Below, one piece after another: positions 7,517-15,600 of a DNA stretch of 30,624 nt. Origin of the DNA: DASQHW01 sp038209365 (GTDB lineage: Bacteria > Actinomycetota > Acidimicrobiia > IMCC26256 > PALSA-610). Numbering within the stretch: the first letter of the stretch is position 1; each line of letters opens with the position of its first letter. A model generated the notes under the pieces. It was not told the DNA's origin, searched no databases, and saw only the letters and a list, made by a program, of their open reading frames with translations. Location: contig JBBQXS010000051.1 in assembly GCA_038209365.1 (NCBI GenBank), positions 1 to 30,624 on the forward strand. The letters run 5' to 3'. Position numbers and translations under genes: made by a program.

Positions 7517-9721
7517 TTACTGCTGCGCGCCCGGCAGCACGCGGGCCGCGTCGTAGACGGAGTCGACCCGCTTCACGGCCGCGAGGATGGAGTCGAGGTG
7601 GCCGGGGTCGGCGAGCTCGAACTCGAAGCGCAGGCGGGCGATGCGGTCGGGCTGGGTCTGTGACGTGCAAGCGATGATGTTGACGTGGTGTTCCGACAGC
7701 ACGTCGGCGACGTCGCGGAGCAGCTTGGACCGGTCGAGGGCCTCGATCTCGACCGACACCGTGTAGTTGCCCGGCGCGTCGTTGTCCCAGTCGACCTCGA
7801 TCACGCGGTCGGCCTGGTTGCGGAGGCTCACCGCGTTGGCGCAATCCGCGCGATGGACCGAGACGCCGCGGCCGCGGGTCACGAATCCCATGATCTCGTC
7901 CCCCGGAACTGGCGTGCAGCAGCGCGAGAGCCGCACCATCACGTCGTCGAGACCTTCGACGTGCACACCGGCGCCGACCCGGCGCCGCCCGCGCGCCCGC
8001 GGCGGGCGGGCGACGGTCGTCGGCAACTGCTCCTCGCCGCCGCGCAACTCCCGTTGGATCCGCTGCACGACGGCCTTCGCCGAGACATGACCCTCGCCGA
8101 TGCCCGCGTAGAGGCCGTCGAGGTCGGCGTAGTTGAGCTGTTCGGCGACCGTGGTGAGCATGGGCGAGCCGGAGAGCTTCTGTACCGGCAGCGCCTCCCG
8201 CCGCATGAACTTCACGAGCTCGTCGCGCCCGTTGTCGATCGCGTCGACGCGTCGCTCGCGTGAGAACCACTGGCGAATCTTCGAGCGCGCCCGGGGCGTG
8301 ACCGTGAACTGCAGCCAGTCGCGGCTCGGGCCCGCGCCGTCGACCTTGCTCGTGAAGATCTCGCAGGTGTCGCCGGACTGCAATGCGCTGTCGAGCGGGA
8401 TCAGCCGCCCGTTGACGCGGGCGCCGATGCACCGGTGGCCGACCTCGGTGTGGATCGCGTAGGCGAAGTCGACGGGGGTGCCGCCGGTCGGCATCGTGAT
8501 CACTCTGCCCTTGGGCGTGAACACGAAGACCTCGTCCTGTTCGAGGTCGATCTTCAGGCTCTGCATGAACTCGGCCGGGTCGGTGGTCTCCTGCTGCCAG
8601 TCGACGATTCGCTGGAGCCAGACGAGGTCTTCGGTCGGGTTGCGTTGCTCCTTGTACCCCCAGTGGGCCGCCACACCGAACTCTGCGCGCCGGTGCATGT
8701 CGATCGTCCGGATCTGGAACTCGACCGCCCGGCCTTGCGGGCCCACCACCGTCGTGTGCAGCGACTGGTAGAGGTTGAACTTCGGCATCGCGATGTAGTC
8801 CTTGAACCGTCCCTGCACCGGCCGCCAGAGCGCGTGGATCGAACCGAGCGCGCCATAGCAGTCCTTGACGGACTCGACCGTCACACGGACACCCACGAGG
8901 TCGTTGATCTCCGCGAACTCTTTCCCGCGCACCACCATCTTCTCGTAGATCGACCAGTAGTGCTTCGGACGACCGTTCACCTCGGCCTTGATGTGCAGCT
9001 GGTCGAGACGCGCGCGTACCGCGGTGATGACGTCGTCGAGATAGGCCTCGCGCTCACCCGCGTGCTGGAGCACCATCGCCTCGATCTCGGCGTAGCGCTT
9101 CGGGTGCAGCACCGCGAATGCCAGATCCTCGAGTTGCCACTTGACGTCCTGGATGCCGAGGCGGTGTGCGAGCGGCGCGTAGATATCGAGGGTCTCCTGG
9201 GCGATGCGCTTCTGCTTGACCTCGGGCAACGACGCGATCGTGCGCATGTTGTGCAGGCGATCGGCGAGCTTGATGAGCAGGACGCGGACGTCCTTCGCCA
9301 TCGCCACGAGCATCTTCCGCATCGTGGCGGCTTGCTGTGCCTCCTTCGAGTCGAACTCGAGGCGGTCGAGCTTGGTGACCCCGTCGACGATCGCCGCGAC
9401 GTCGGCACCGAATTCGTCTTCGAGGCGCTTCAGCGTGACCGAGGTGTCCTCGACGGCGTCGTGCAGCAACGCGGCCGCAAGTGTGACGTCGTCGAGCCCG
9501 AGATCCGAGAGGATCATCGCGACCCCGACCGGATGTGCGATGTACGGGTCGCCCGATCGCCGCACCTGATCGCGGTGCGCGTCGCGAGCGACTTCATAGG
9601 CGCGCTCGACGAGCGCGCTGTCGGCGCGGCTGTTGCGCGCCCGCACCGACTCGATCAACGGCCGAACCGCCGAGTCGACCCCGGAGCTCTTCCCGTGCCG
9701 CCGGGTCAGCGTCGTCTTCAC
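7517..9721 (-). CDS. rel: Bifunctional (p)ppGpp synthetase/hydrolase, RelA/SpoT family
   Basis: A 734-residue long RSH protein that makes and degrades the alarmone (p)ppGpp in the stringent response. The HD hydrolase domain keeps AHPVGVA (His63) and HDAVEDT (87-93), so hydrolysis should be active. The synthetase domain has RPKHYWSIYEKM, DLVGVRV, GRFKDYIAMPKFNLYQSLHT and an RFKD rather than EXDD motif, the form of bifunctional Rel enzymes. TGS (about 395-457), a region with CCTPVPGDEI and a C-terminal ACT domain follow. GTG 9721 has no clear Shine-Dalgarno; 60 bases separate it from apt, so it is probably in the apt transcript. It converges on the pilin cassette with only 6 bases between the stops. 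Confidence 0.97.
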   Translation of the reverse strand: MKTTLTRRHGKSSGVDSAVRPLIESVRARNSRADSALVERAYEVARDAHRDQVRRSGDPYIAHPVGVAMILSDLGLDDVTLAAALLHDAVEDTSVTLKRLEDEFGADVAAIVDGVTKLDRLEFDSKEAQQAATMRKMLVAMAKDVRVLLIKLADRLHNMRTIASLPEVKQKRIAQETLDIYAPLAHRLGIQDVKWQLEDLAFAVLHPKRYAEIEAMVLQHAGEREAYLDDVITAVRARLDQLHIKAEVNGRPKHYWSIYEKMVVRGKEFAEINDLVGVRVTVESVKDCYGALGSIHALWRPVQGRFKDYIAMPKFNLYQSLHTTVVGPQGRAVEFQIRTIDMHRRAEFGVAAHWGYKEQRNPTEDLVWLQRIVDWQQETTDPAEFMQSLKIDLEQDEVFVFTPKGRVITMPTGGTPVDFAYAIHTEVGHRCIGARVNGRLIPLDSALQSGDTCEIFTSKVDGAGPSRDWLQFTVTPRARSKIRQWFSRERRVDAIDNGRDELVKFMRREALPVQKLSGSPMLTTVAEQLNYADLDGLYAGIGEGHVSAKAVVQRIQRELRGGEEQLPTTVARPPRARGRRRVGAGVHVEGLDDVMVRLSRCCTPVPGDEIMGFVTRGRGVSVHRADCANAVSLRNQADRVIEVDWDNDAPGNYTVSVEIEALDRSKLLRDVADVLSEHHVNIIACTSQTQPDRIARLRFEFELADPGHLDSILAAVKRVDSVYDAARVLPGAQQ

Positions 9722-9781
9722 GCCGGGGTAGCCCGGTCGCGGACGCTCGGGACTCCGGCGCGCTCCGGGACTCCTCGGCGC

Positions 9782-10306
9782 TCAGTCATAGGTCACCAGC
9801 GAGTGGATGCGGTAGCCGTCGATCTTCTTGCGCCCCTCGAGGAAGCCGAGCTCGATCACGAACGCGAAGCCGAGCACCACGCCGCCGAGTCGCTCGACGA
9901 GGCGCGCCGTCGCGGCCGCAGTCCCTCCCGTCGCGATCACGTCGTCGACGATGAGCACCCGCTCGTCCCGGACCACCGCGTCGCGGTGGATCTCGAGCAG
10001 ATCGGTGCCGTACTCCAGCTCGTACTCCTCGCGCTCGATCTCCCACGGCAGCTTGCCGGCCTTGCGCACCGGGACGAACCCGGCACGATGGTGGTACGCG
10101 ACCGGCGCCGCGAAGACGAAGCCGCGGGCTTCGATGCCCAGGACCTTGTCGATCTTCTCGCCGATGAACGGCGCGGCCAGGCCGTCGACGGTCGCCGCGA
10201 ACGCCTCGGGTGCGGCGAGCAACGGTGTGATGTCCCGGAAGACGATCCCCGGCTTGGGGTAGTCCGGAATGTCACGCACGTGCTCTTTCAGCCAGGCAAA
10301 ATCCAC
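9782..10306 (-). CDS. apt: Adenine phosphoribosyltransferase
   Basis: A 174-residue purine-salvage enzyme converting adenine and PRPP to AMP. The family N-terminus (IPDYPKPGIVFRDITPLL) and the PRPP loop VLIVDDVIATGGTA (117-130) are intact, as is the purine-binding region GIEARGFVFAAPVA. It lies between secF and rel, as in many actinobacteria, and may link purine pools with alarmone metabolism. The start is GTG 10306, without a Shine-Dalgarno but with a TAGCCT box 7 bases upstream, suggesting a leaderless message. Confidence 0.96.
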   Translation of the reverse strand: MDFAWLKEHVRDIPDYPKPGIVFRDITPLLAAPEAFAATVDGLAAPFIGEKIDKVLGIEARGFVFAAPVAYHHRAGFVPVRKAGKLPWEIEREEYELEYGTDLLEIHRDAVVRDERVLIVDDVIATGGTAAATARLVERLGGVVLGFAFVIELGFLEGRKKIDGYRIHSLVTYD

Positions 10307-10313
10307 TCACACC

Positions 10314-10319
10314 AGGCTA
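10314..10319 (-). promoter_or_regulatory. Candidate -10 box for leaderless apt mRNA
   Basis: On the minus strand TAGCCT (TANNNT type) ends 7 bases before the apt GTG. No good -35 is visible at the normal spacing; a TGTGACA motif lies further upstream. The box position agrees with the boxes before hisS, ruvC and pdxS. Confidence 0.45.
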
Positions 10320-10336
10320 GCGCCGAGCTGTGGCCG

Positions 10337-10397
10337 GCGGTGTCACAGGGAGCGGTGTCACACGCATCGCACGGAACGGGTCGCGAATGCGTGACAC
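10337..10397. repeat. Repeated GGTGTCACA motifs and imperfect hairpin, secF-apt gap
   Basis: GCGGTGTCACA occurs at 10337-10347 and again at 10352-10362, one and a half helical turns apart (15 bp). An inverted GTGACAC lies at 10391-10397. The second copy together with CGCAT (10363-10367) can pair with ATGCGTGACAC (10387-10397), with a 2-base bulge, forming a hairpin after secF. It could be a terminator for yajC-secD-secF, an operator for apt-rel, or both. The secF-apt gap is 110 bases. Confidence 0.5.
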
Positions 10398-10416
10398 GTT
10401 GTCCCCTCCCGAGTCG

Positions 10417-11832
10417 CTACCGGCGTTTTCTCCGACGTTGCTGGCGCGGGCGCGGTTGGATCGGGCCGCGGGGAACCGCGGGCGGGCCCGGTATCCCGAG
10501 CGGGCGCTCGAGCGGTTCGCCGCCGTCCTCGGACGGCACCGCGGGCACGCCGAGCGACGCCGACACCGCCGCGGCCGGCACGCGCCGCCGGCGGTCTCGC
10601 AGCGCGCGGTACTGCGGCTCCTTCTCCTTCCACCATGCGAGGAGCGGCGCGGCGACGAAGATCGAGGAGTACGAGCCGATGAACAGGCCGGCGGCCAGAG
10701 CGAGCGCGAAGTCCTCGAGCGCCGTGGCGCCGAAGATCACCGAACCGACGATCAGCAACGACAGCACCGGCAGCAGCGCGACGAGCGACGTGGACAGCGA
10801 CCGCATGAGCACGGCGTTCAGCGCACGATTCACCATCTCGCCGTAGGTCATCCGGCCGGTGGCGGTCATCGACCGTTGGAACTCGCCGACCTTGTCGAAC
10901 ACCACGACGGTGTCGTAGAGCGAGAACCCGAGGATCGTGAGGAACGCGGTGACGGTTGCCGGTGTGACCTGGAACCCGAAGAGCGCGTACACGCCGACGG
11001 TGAAGATGATGTCGTGGATCACCGCGACGATGGCGGAAGCCGACATCTTCCACTCGAAACGCACCGAGAGGTACAGCGCGAGAAGGACGAAGAAGACGAG
11101 CAACGCCTTGAGCGCCTTCTGGCTGACCTCGCGACCCCACGTCGGCCCGACCGTGGAGATGTTCACGTCGTTCGACGACGTGTTCGCATACTTCGCCAAG
11201 GCGGTGGTGACGGCCTGGATCGGACTCGGAGGCAGCTTCGCGACCTTCAGCGTGATGTCGTGGCCGTTGATCGTCACCTCCGGGTTCTCGACGCCGGTGC
11301 CGGCGATCGCACCGGTGACACCCTCTTTCGTCGGCGTGAAATCCGGCTTCGTCGTCAGGAGGAAGGTGCCGCCCGCGCTGTCCTGACGGAACTCCACCGC
11401 CGCTTGTGCCGACTTGGCGTAGGAAGCGAGGGCCTTCTGGACCTTGCCGACCGGGTCGGTCACGACGCGCGCCTCGACGCGTACGCTCTCGGTGCTGCTC
11501 GCCGACGACGACAGCACGCTCACCTTGGCGTCGTTGAAACCGAGCGGCCGGAGCAGGTCGCGCACCTCGGCGACCTTGGCGTGCTTGCCGCCCGCCATGT
11601 TGACCTGCCAGGACGTGCCGCCTTTGAAGTCGATGCCGAGGTTCAGGCCGCGGAAGGTCAGCAGCAGGATCGCGAGCACCATGAACGTGCCGGACACGAT
11701 CAGCCACCGGCGGGTGTGCTTGATGAACTGGAAGTTCGTGCGCTCGTGGTAGAGGTCGGAGGGGCGGTGCCGGCGCGTGACGCCGGGGACCTCTTCGCTC
11801 GGGACGGGCGGCGGTGGTGCAGTCGTCGTCAC
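10417..11832 (-). CDS. secF: Protein translocase subunit SecF
   Basis: A 471-residue membrane protein that works with SecD to drive late steps of Sec export using the proton gradient. GTG 11832 forms a GTGA overlap with the secD stop and has GGAG 7 bases upstream (11840-11843). The first transmembrane helix (about 42-60) leads into GLNLGIDFKGGTSW, the SecF signature, then a periplasmic domain. Five further helices follow, including VIHDIIFTVGVYALF and ILGFSLYDTVVVFDKV, the conserved RND-like motifs. The C-terminus is a long Pro/Arg-rich cytoplasmic tail ending in a cluster of Arg and Lys. The frame is open far upstream inside secD, but that part is only a shadow of secD. Confidence 0.96.
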   Translation of the reverse strand: MTTTAPPPPVPSEEVPGVTRRHRPSDLYHERTNFQFIKHTRRWLIVSGTFMVLAILLLTFRGLNLGIDFKGGTSWQVNMAGGKHAKVAEVRDLLRPLGFNDAKVSVLSSSASSTESVRVEARVVTDPVGKVQKALASYAKSAQAAVEFRQDSAGGTFLLTTKPDFTPTKEGVTGAIAGTGVENPEVTINGHDITLKVAKLPPSPIQAVTTALAKYANTSSNDVNISTVGPTWGREVSQKALKALLVFFVLLALYLSVRFEWKMSASAIVAVIHDIIFTVGVYALFGFQVTPATVTAFLTILGFSLYDTVVVFDKVGEFQRSMTATGRMTYGEMVNRALNAVLMRSLSTSLVALLPVLSLLIVGSVIFGATALEDFALALAAGLFIGSYSSIFVAAPLLAWWKEKEPQYRALRDRRRRVPAAAVSASLGVPAVPSEDGGEPLERPLGIPGPPAVPRGPIQPRPRQQRRRKRR

Positions 11833-13475
11833 GCGCGCACTCCGGGCGTGTCGAGCCCGGCCGCGATCCCGACCCCGGGAAGCCGCACGAGCGCAGGCTT
11901 GCGCGCCAGCAGCATCACGAACGGGTGCATGAAGCAGTACGCGAGGACGAGGTCGAGCAGCGTCGACAGCCCGAGGAAGTATGCGAACCCGCGCACCGAT
12001 CCGGATCCGAGCGCGTACAGCACCGCCGCACCGAGCAGCGACACGAGGTCGGCAGCGAGGATCGTGCGGAACGCGCGCCGGAAGCCCACGTCGAGCGACG
12101 AGCGCACCGTCTTGCCGGTGCGCACCTCGTCCTTGAGGCGTTCGAAGTAGACGACATAGGAGTCGACGGTCACGCCGACGGACACGATGATGCCGGTGAC
12201 ACCGGCGAGTGTGAGCGTGAGCCCTTGATGACTCGACAACCACGTCGTGAGCGCGAAGAACGTCATGGCCGTCAGCACGAGCCCGATCCACACGACGACG
12301 CCGAGGATGCGATAGAAGAAGATCATGTAGAGCGCGACGAGCGCCAGGCCGATGATGCCGGCTGCAATCCCGGCGTGGAGCTGGTCCTTGCCGAGCGTCG
12401 GTGAGATGTCCTGCACGGTCTGCTCGCGCTTGTCGAACTGGATCGGCAACGAGCCGTACCGAAGTGTGACCGCGAGGCGGCCGGCATCCTTCTCGCTGAA
12501 GCTGCCGCTGATCCTTACGTCGGGGGTGGTGATCTGCTCCTGGATCACCGGAGCCGAGTACACGACGTGGTCCAGCACGATCGCCACGTTCTTGCCGACG
12601 AGCTTGGTGCCGATCTTGTCGACGAACTCGTTGTTCTTGAAGTGCACGCTGACCTGCCACGCCCCCGTCTGAGAGTCGACCTCCTTCGCGGCGGAACCGA
12701 CGTTGCGGCCGGTCATGATCGTCTTCGACAGCACGTAGCACTCATGGTGCGGCCCGCTGCTGACGAAGTCGGGGAGGATCACCTGCGGGTTGTCAGCCGT
12801 GTCCTTGTCGTCGGGCGTGACGAGCTTGCCCTCCTGGCACGAGTTGATCGGCGGCGCGGTGGTCGTCGTCGTCGAGCCGCCTTTGGCAGTCGTGCCCGTC
12901 GCCGCGCCCGCTTTGGTCGTCGGAGTCGTCGCGGGCGTCGTCGTGCCGGTCTGCGCGGGCCGCACCACCGAGATCGGCTTGGCGTCGATCGAGCGACGCA
13001 CCAACGCCTTCTTCGTGGTCGTCGTGCCGGGCTTCACCGTCGTCGCCGGCGTCGACGGCTTGGTGGTCGTCGCGCCGTTCGGACCGGCCCCAACCGTCGT
13101 CGTCGTCGCCGTGGCAGGCGCGGCACTCCACGGCAGCGTCGCCACCACCTCCCGGAACCGCAGCTCGGCGGTCGCGCCGACGGTCTCGAGCGCGCGGTTG
13201 CGGTCCTTCACACCCGGCAAGTCGACCGCGATCCGGTTTCCCTGGCGCGCCACGTCGGGTTCGGCAATTCCGAGGCCGTCGACGCGGTTGCGGATGATCT
13301 GCACCGCCGCATCGAGTGTCGACAGGTCGGAGCCCTTGACCGGGACGAGCACGACGGACAGGCCACCCTGGAGATCGAGTCCGAGCTGCGGCCGGTGACT
13401 CCCGAGCATCGTTGCCGTGAACCACCCGATGATCACGATGACCGTGAGCGCCAACATGATGAGCTTCTGCCGCAC
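11829..13475 (-). CDS. secD: Protein translocase subunit SecD with Thr-rich insertion
   Basis: A 548-residue SecD. An N-terminal helix (about 5-24) precedes LGLDLQGGLSVVLVPV, the SecD signature, and the start of the first periplasmic domain (RNRVDGLGIAEPDV). Residues about 117-212 are a low-complexity stretch of Thr, Ala, Pro, Gly and Lys not found in the family core. The periplasmic fold then resumes (NVAIVLDHVVYSAPVI, DAGRLAVTLRYGSLP), and the five-helix membrane part follows with GIIVSVGVTVDSYVVYFERLKDE. The frame stays open and correct throughout, so the insertion is real. Cys213 and Cys246 after the insert could pair. The start is GTG 13475, 3 bases after yajC. It is coupled to secF through GTGA. 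Confidence 0.96.
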   Translation of the reverse strand: MRQKLIMLALTVIVIIGWFTATMLGSHRPQLGLDLQGGLSVVLVPVKGSDLSTLDAAVQIIRNRVDGLGIAEPDVARQGNRIAVDLPGVKDRNRALETVGATAELRFREVVATLPWSAAPATATTTTVGAGPNGATTTKPSTPATTVKPGTTTTKKALVRRSIDAKPISVVRPAQTGTTTPATTPTTKAGAATGTTAKGGSTTTTTAPPINSCQEGKLVTPDDKDTADNPQVILPDFVSSGPHHECYVLSKTIMTGRNVGSAAKEVDSQTGAWQVSVHFKNNEFVDKIGTKLVGKNVAIVLDHVVYSAPVIQEQITTPDVRISGSFSEKDAGRLAVTLRYGSLPIQFDKREQTVQDISPTLGKDQLHAGIAAGIIGLALVALYMIFFYRILGVVVWIGLVLTAMTFFALTTWLSSHQGLTLTLAGVTGIIVSVGVTVDSYVVYFERLKDEVRTGKTVRSSLDVGFRRAFRTILAADLVSLLGAAVLYALGSGSVRGFAYFLGLSTLLDLVLAYCFMHPFVMLLARKPALVRLPGVGIAAGLDTPGVRA

Positions 13476-13478
13476 GGG

Positions 13479-13772
13479 TCAGCCCGCCTCCGTATCCTCG
13501 CCGTGCGCTTCGTCGGGCACGATGCGTTGCGCAATCGCGCCGCGCGCGAGCCGGATCACGGTACCCGGCGCAATCTCGAGGTCCACGTCGTCTTCTCCGA
13601 GGCGTTTGACTCGCCCGTACATCCCGCTAGTCGTCATCACTTCGTCATTCTCATCGAGCGCGGATTGCAGCACGCGCACCGCAGCCATGCGGCGCTGCTG
13701 CGGCCTCCACAGGAGGAAGTAGAACGCGGCGGCCGGCAGCAAGATCAGCCAGACGACCGCAACCGCGTCCAC
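13479..13772 (-). CDS. yajC: Preprotein translocase subunit YajC
   Basis: A small 97-residue inner-membrane protein of the SecDF-YajC complex. GTG 13772 is chosen because GAAGAGG lies 8 bases upstream and the protein then begins directly with its single helix (VDAVAVVWLILLPAAAFYF), followed by the family hallmark LLWRPQQRR and the conserved VMTTSGMYGRV region. A TTG at 13811 would add 13 residues without purpose. It starts the yajC-secD-secF set. A TAGGTT at 13810-13815 (minus strand) could be its -10 box. Confidence 0.93.
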   Translation of the reverse strand: MDAVAVVWLILLPAAAFYFLLWRPQQRRMAAVRVLQSALDENDEVMTTSGMYGRVKRLGEDDVDLEIAPGTVIRLARGAIAQRIVPDEAHGEDTEAG

Positions 13773-13853
13773 GCGAAGTGCCTCTTCCCTCAAGCGGAAA
13801 CAGCGCGTCAACCTACCATCGGCCGACGGCGCTTCCGGCGCACGGTCTCCGTC

Positions 13854-14555
13854 CTACCGGGCCGCGACCCCTCGGCGGTCCGCGGCGATGGCGTCTGCCA
13901 GGCGGCCGAGCCGCTCGCCTCGGTTCATGCGCACCTGACCGTGATAGGCGGCGCGCGGAAGCTCCGCCCACCGCATCGCCTCAGCCCTCGCGGCATCTTC
14001 GAGGGCCTCCGGCGGCACGACGGCGTCGAGGAAGCCCGCGTCCGCGGCGCCGTCGGGATCGTAGATGCGCGCGCCCACAGTGGCGTGTTGGAAGTGACGC
14101 TTCGACAGTCGCTCCTGCGCGAGCTCGACCGCCCAGCGGGGCAGGACCATGCCGATCTGCGTTTCGATGAGCCCGATACGGAATTCACCGCGGGCGCCGA
14201 CGCGCGCGTCCGCGCCGAGCAACAGGAGTGCGCCGGCCGCGATTGCATGGCCGGTACATGCCACGACGACGGGCACCGGTCCGCCGAACATGCGGGCAAT
14301 CAGCTCCCCGCCGTCGGTGACGAGCAGGCCCGCGGCTTGCGCACCGCTGCGCATCACCTGGAGGTCGAACCCACCGGAGAACATGCCGGGTGTCGCGGTG
14401 AGGAGCAGCACACCAACGTCGTCGCCGGCGTCCTCGGCGCGCGTGAGCGCGTCGCCGAGCGCCGCGATCACCTCCGGTGAGAGTGCGTTGGCCTTGCCGT
14501 TGGAGATCCGGACGTGCGCGATCCGATCCTGGACGACGTATGACACGAGATTCAT
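13854..14555 (-). CDS. Enoyl-CoA hydratase/isomerase (crotonase) family protein
   Basis: A 233-residue crotonase-fold protein acting on an unknown acyl-CoA. ATG 14555 has GGAG 5 bases upstream; ATG 14570 is possible. The oxyanion-hole segments MFSGGFDL (58-65) and GHAIAAG (102-108) are present. Glu131 in LIETQIGM matches the second catalytic Glu of enoyl-CoA hydratase, but the position of the first (the E in GGCEL of rat hydratase) is Leu in AAGALLLLGAD. One acid is typical of isomerases and other non-hydratase members, so plain hydration is doubtful. It lies between ruvB (21 bases) and yajC (81 bases), an unusual place for a lipid enzyme. Confidence 0.88.
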   Translation of the reverse strand: MNLVSYVVQDRIAHVRISNGKANALSPEVIAALGDALTRAEDAGDDVGVLLLTATPGMFSGGFDLQVMRSGAQAAGLLVTDGGELIARMFGGPVPVVVACTGHAIAAGALLLLGADARVGARGEFRIGLIETQIGMVLPRWAVELAQERLSKRHFQHATVGARIYDPDGAADAGFLDAVVPPEALEDAARAEAMRWAELPRAAYHGQVRMNRGERLGRLADAIAADRRGVAAR

Positions 14556-14576
14556 CTGTGCTCCGCTCATGAGGCC

Positions 14577-15593
14577 CTACAAGAGCCTGGGCGCGTCCGC
14601 CGGCACGTGCAAACCCGCGTGCACGAATGCCGCGGGCGTGGCGACCCGGCCCCTCGGTGTGCGCTCGAGGAGGCCGCATTGCATCAGGAACGGCTCGTAC
14701 ACGTCCTCCACGGTCTCGGTCGTCTCGCCGACCGCTACCGCCAGCGTGCCGAGGCCCACGGCACGGCCCGCGAACGTTCTGCACAGCGCGTCGAGAATCG
14801 CTCGGTCGACCTTGTCGAGACCGAGCTGGTCCACCTCGAACAAGGTGAGCGCGGCACGCGCGGTGTCGGCGGTGACGCGGCCGTCCGCACGCACCTCGGC
14901 ATAGTCGCGGACGCGCTTCAGCAGCCGGTTCGCGATGCGCGGCGTCCCGCGGGACCGGCGCGCGATCTCGTCGGCGCCGTCGCTCTCGAGCTCGACGCCG
15001 AGGATCGTCGCGGCCCGGCGCAAGATCGCGGCGAGATCAACTTCGTCGTAGTAGTCCAGACGGGCGACGAACCCGAACCGGTCTCGCAACGGTCCGGTGA
15101 TCGACCCCGTGCGCGTGGTCGCGCCTACGAGCGTGAAGCGCGGCAGGTCGAGACGGATCGTCCGCGCGCTCGGGCCCTTTCCGATCACGACATCGAAGCG
15201 GAAGTCCTCCATCGCCGGATATAGACCCTCCTCGACGACGCGCGGCAAACGGTGCACTTCGTCGATGAACAACACGTCGCCGTCGTCGAGGTTCGTCAGG
15301 ATGGCCGCGAGGTCGCCCGCCCGCTCGAGCGCGGGACCGCTCGTCGGTTGGATGCGCGCGCCCATCTCGTAGGCGATGATCCCTGCGAGGCTCGTCTTGC
15401 CGAGGCCGGGCGGCCCGGCGAGCAGCACGTGGTCGACCGCCTGGCCGCGCTGCTTGGCCGCCGTCAACATGATCTCGAGGTGCTCACGCAACCGCGGCTG
15501 GCCGACGAACTCGTCAAGGCGCCGAGGGCGCAGCGTCGTCTCCTCGGCGGCTTCGACCGGATCGGCCGCCGGGCTCAGGAGCTCATCCCTCAT
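14577..15593 (-). CDS. ruvB: Holliday junction branch migration helicase RuvB
   Basis: A 338-residue AAA+ motor that drives branch migration with RuvA. Walker A is GPPGLGKT (60-67), Walker B LFIDEVH (108-114), and sensor 1 GATTRTG. GLDKVDRAIL and the C-terminal winged helix (GPFLxxxGLL-like, here EPFLMQCGLLERTPRGRVAT) are present. ATG 15593 fits the family and has GTGAGG about 5 bases upstream; the frame extends further into ruvA only as a shadow. It follows ruvA by 7 bases in a ruvC-ruvA-ruvB operon. Confidence 0.97.
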   Translation of the reverse strand: MRDELLSPAADPVEAAEETTLRPRRLDEFVGQPRLREHLEIMLTAAKQRGQAVDHVLLAGPPGLGKTSLAGIIAYEMGARIQPTSGPALERAGDLAAILTNLDDGDVLFIDEVHRLPRVVEEGLYPAMEDFRFDVVIGKGPSARTIRLDLPRFTLVGATTRTGSITGPLRDRFGFVARLDYYDEVDLAAILRRAATILGVELESDGADEIARRSRGTPRIANRLLKRVRDYAEVRADGRVTADTARAALTLFEVDQLGLDKVDRAILDALCRTFAGRAVGLGTLAVAVGETTETVEDVYEPFLMQCGLLERTPRGRVATPAAFVHAGLHVPADAPRLL

Positions 15594-15600
15594 CGTTTCC

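Noticed and set aside
8435..10846. An 803-codon plus-strand open frame across rel, apt and secF
   Set aside because: It is a GC-rich antisense shadow: the composition is rich in Arg, Asp, His and Glu without family motifs, and the minus strand here encodes complete Rel, Apt and SecF proteins.
12838..13127. A frameshift or misassembly inside secD
   Set aside because: SecD family motifs before and after the Thr-rich stretch are in the same uninterrupted frame.
10330..14480. Long plus-strand frames (606 and 637 codons) opposite secF, secD, yajC and the crotonase
   Set aside because: They are shadows of well-conserved minus-strand genes; the proteins are low complexity with no start signals.
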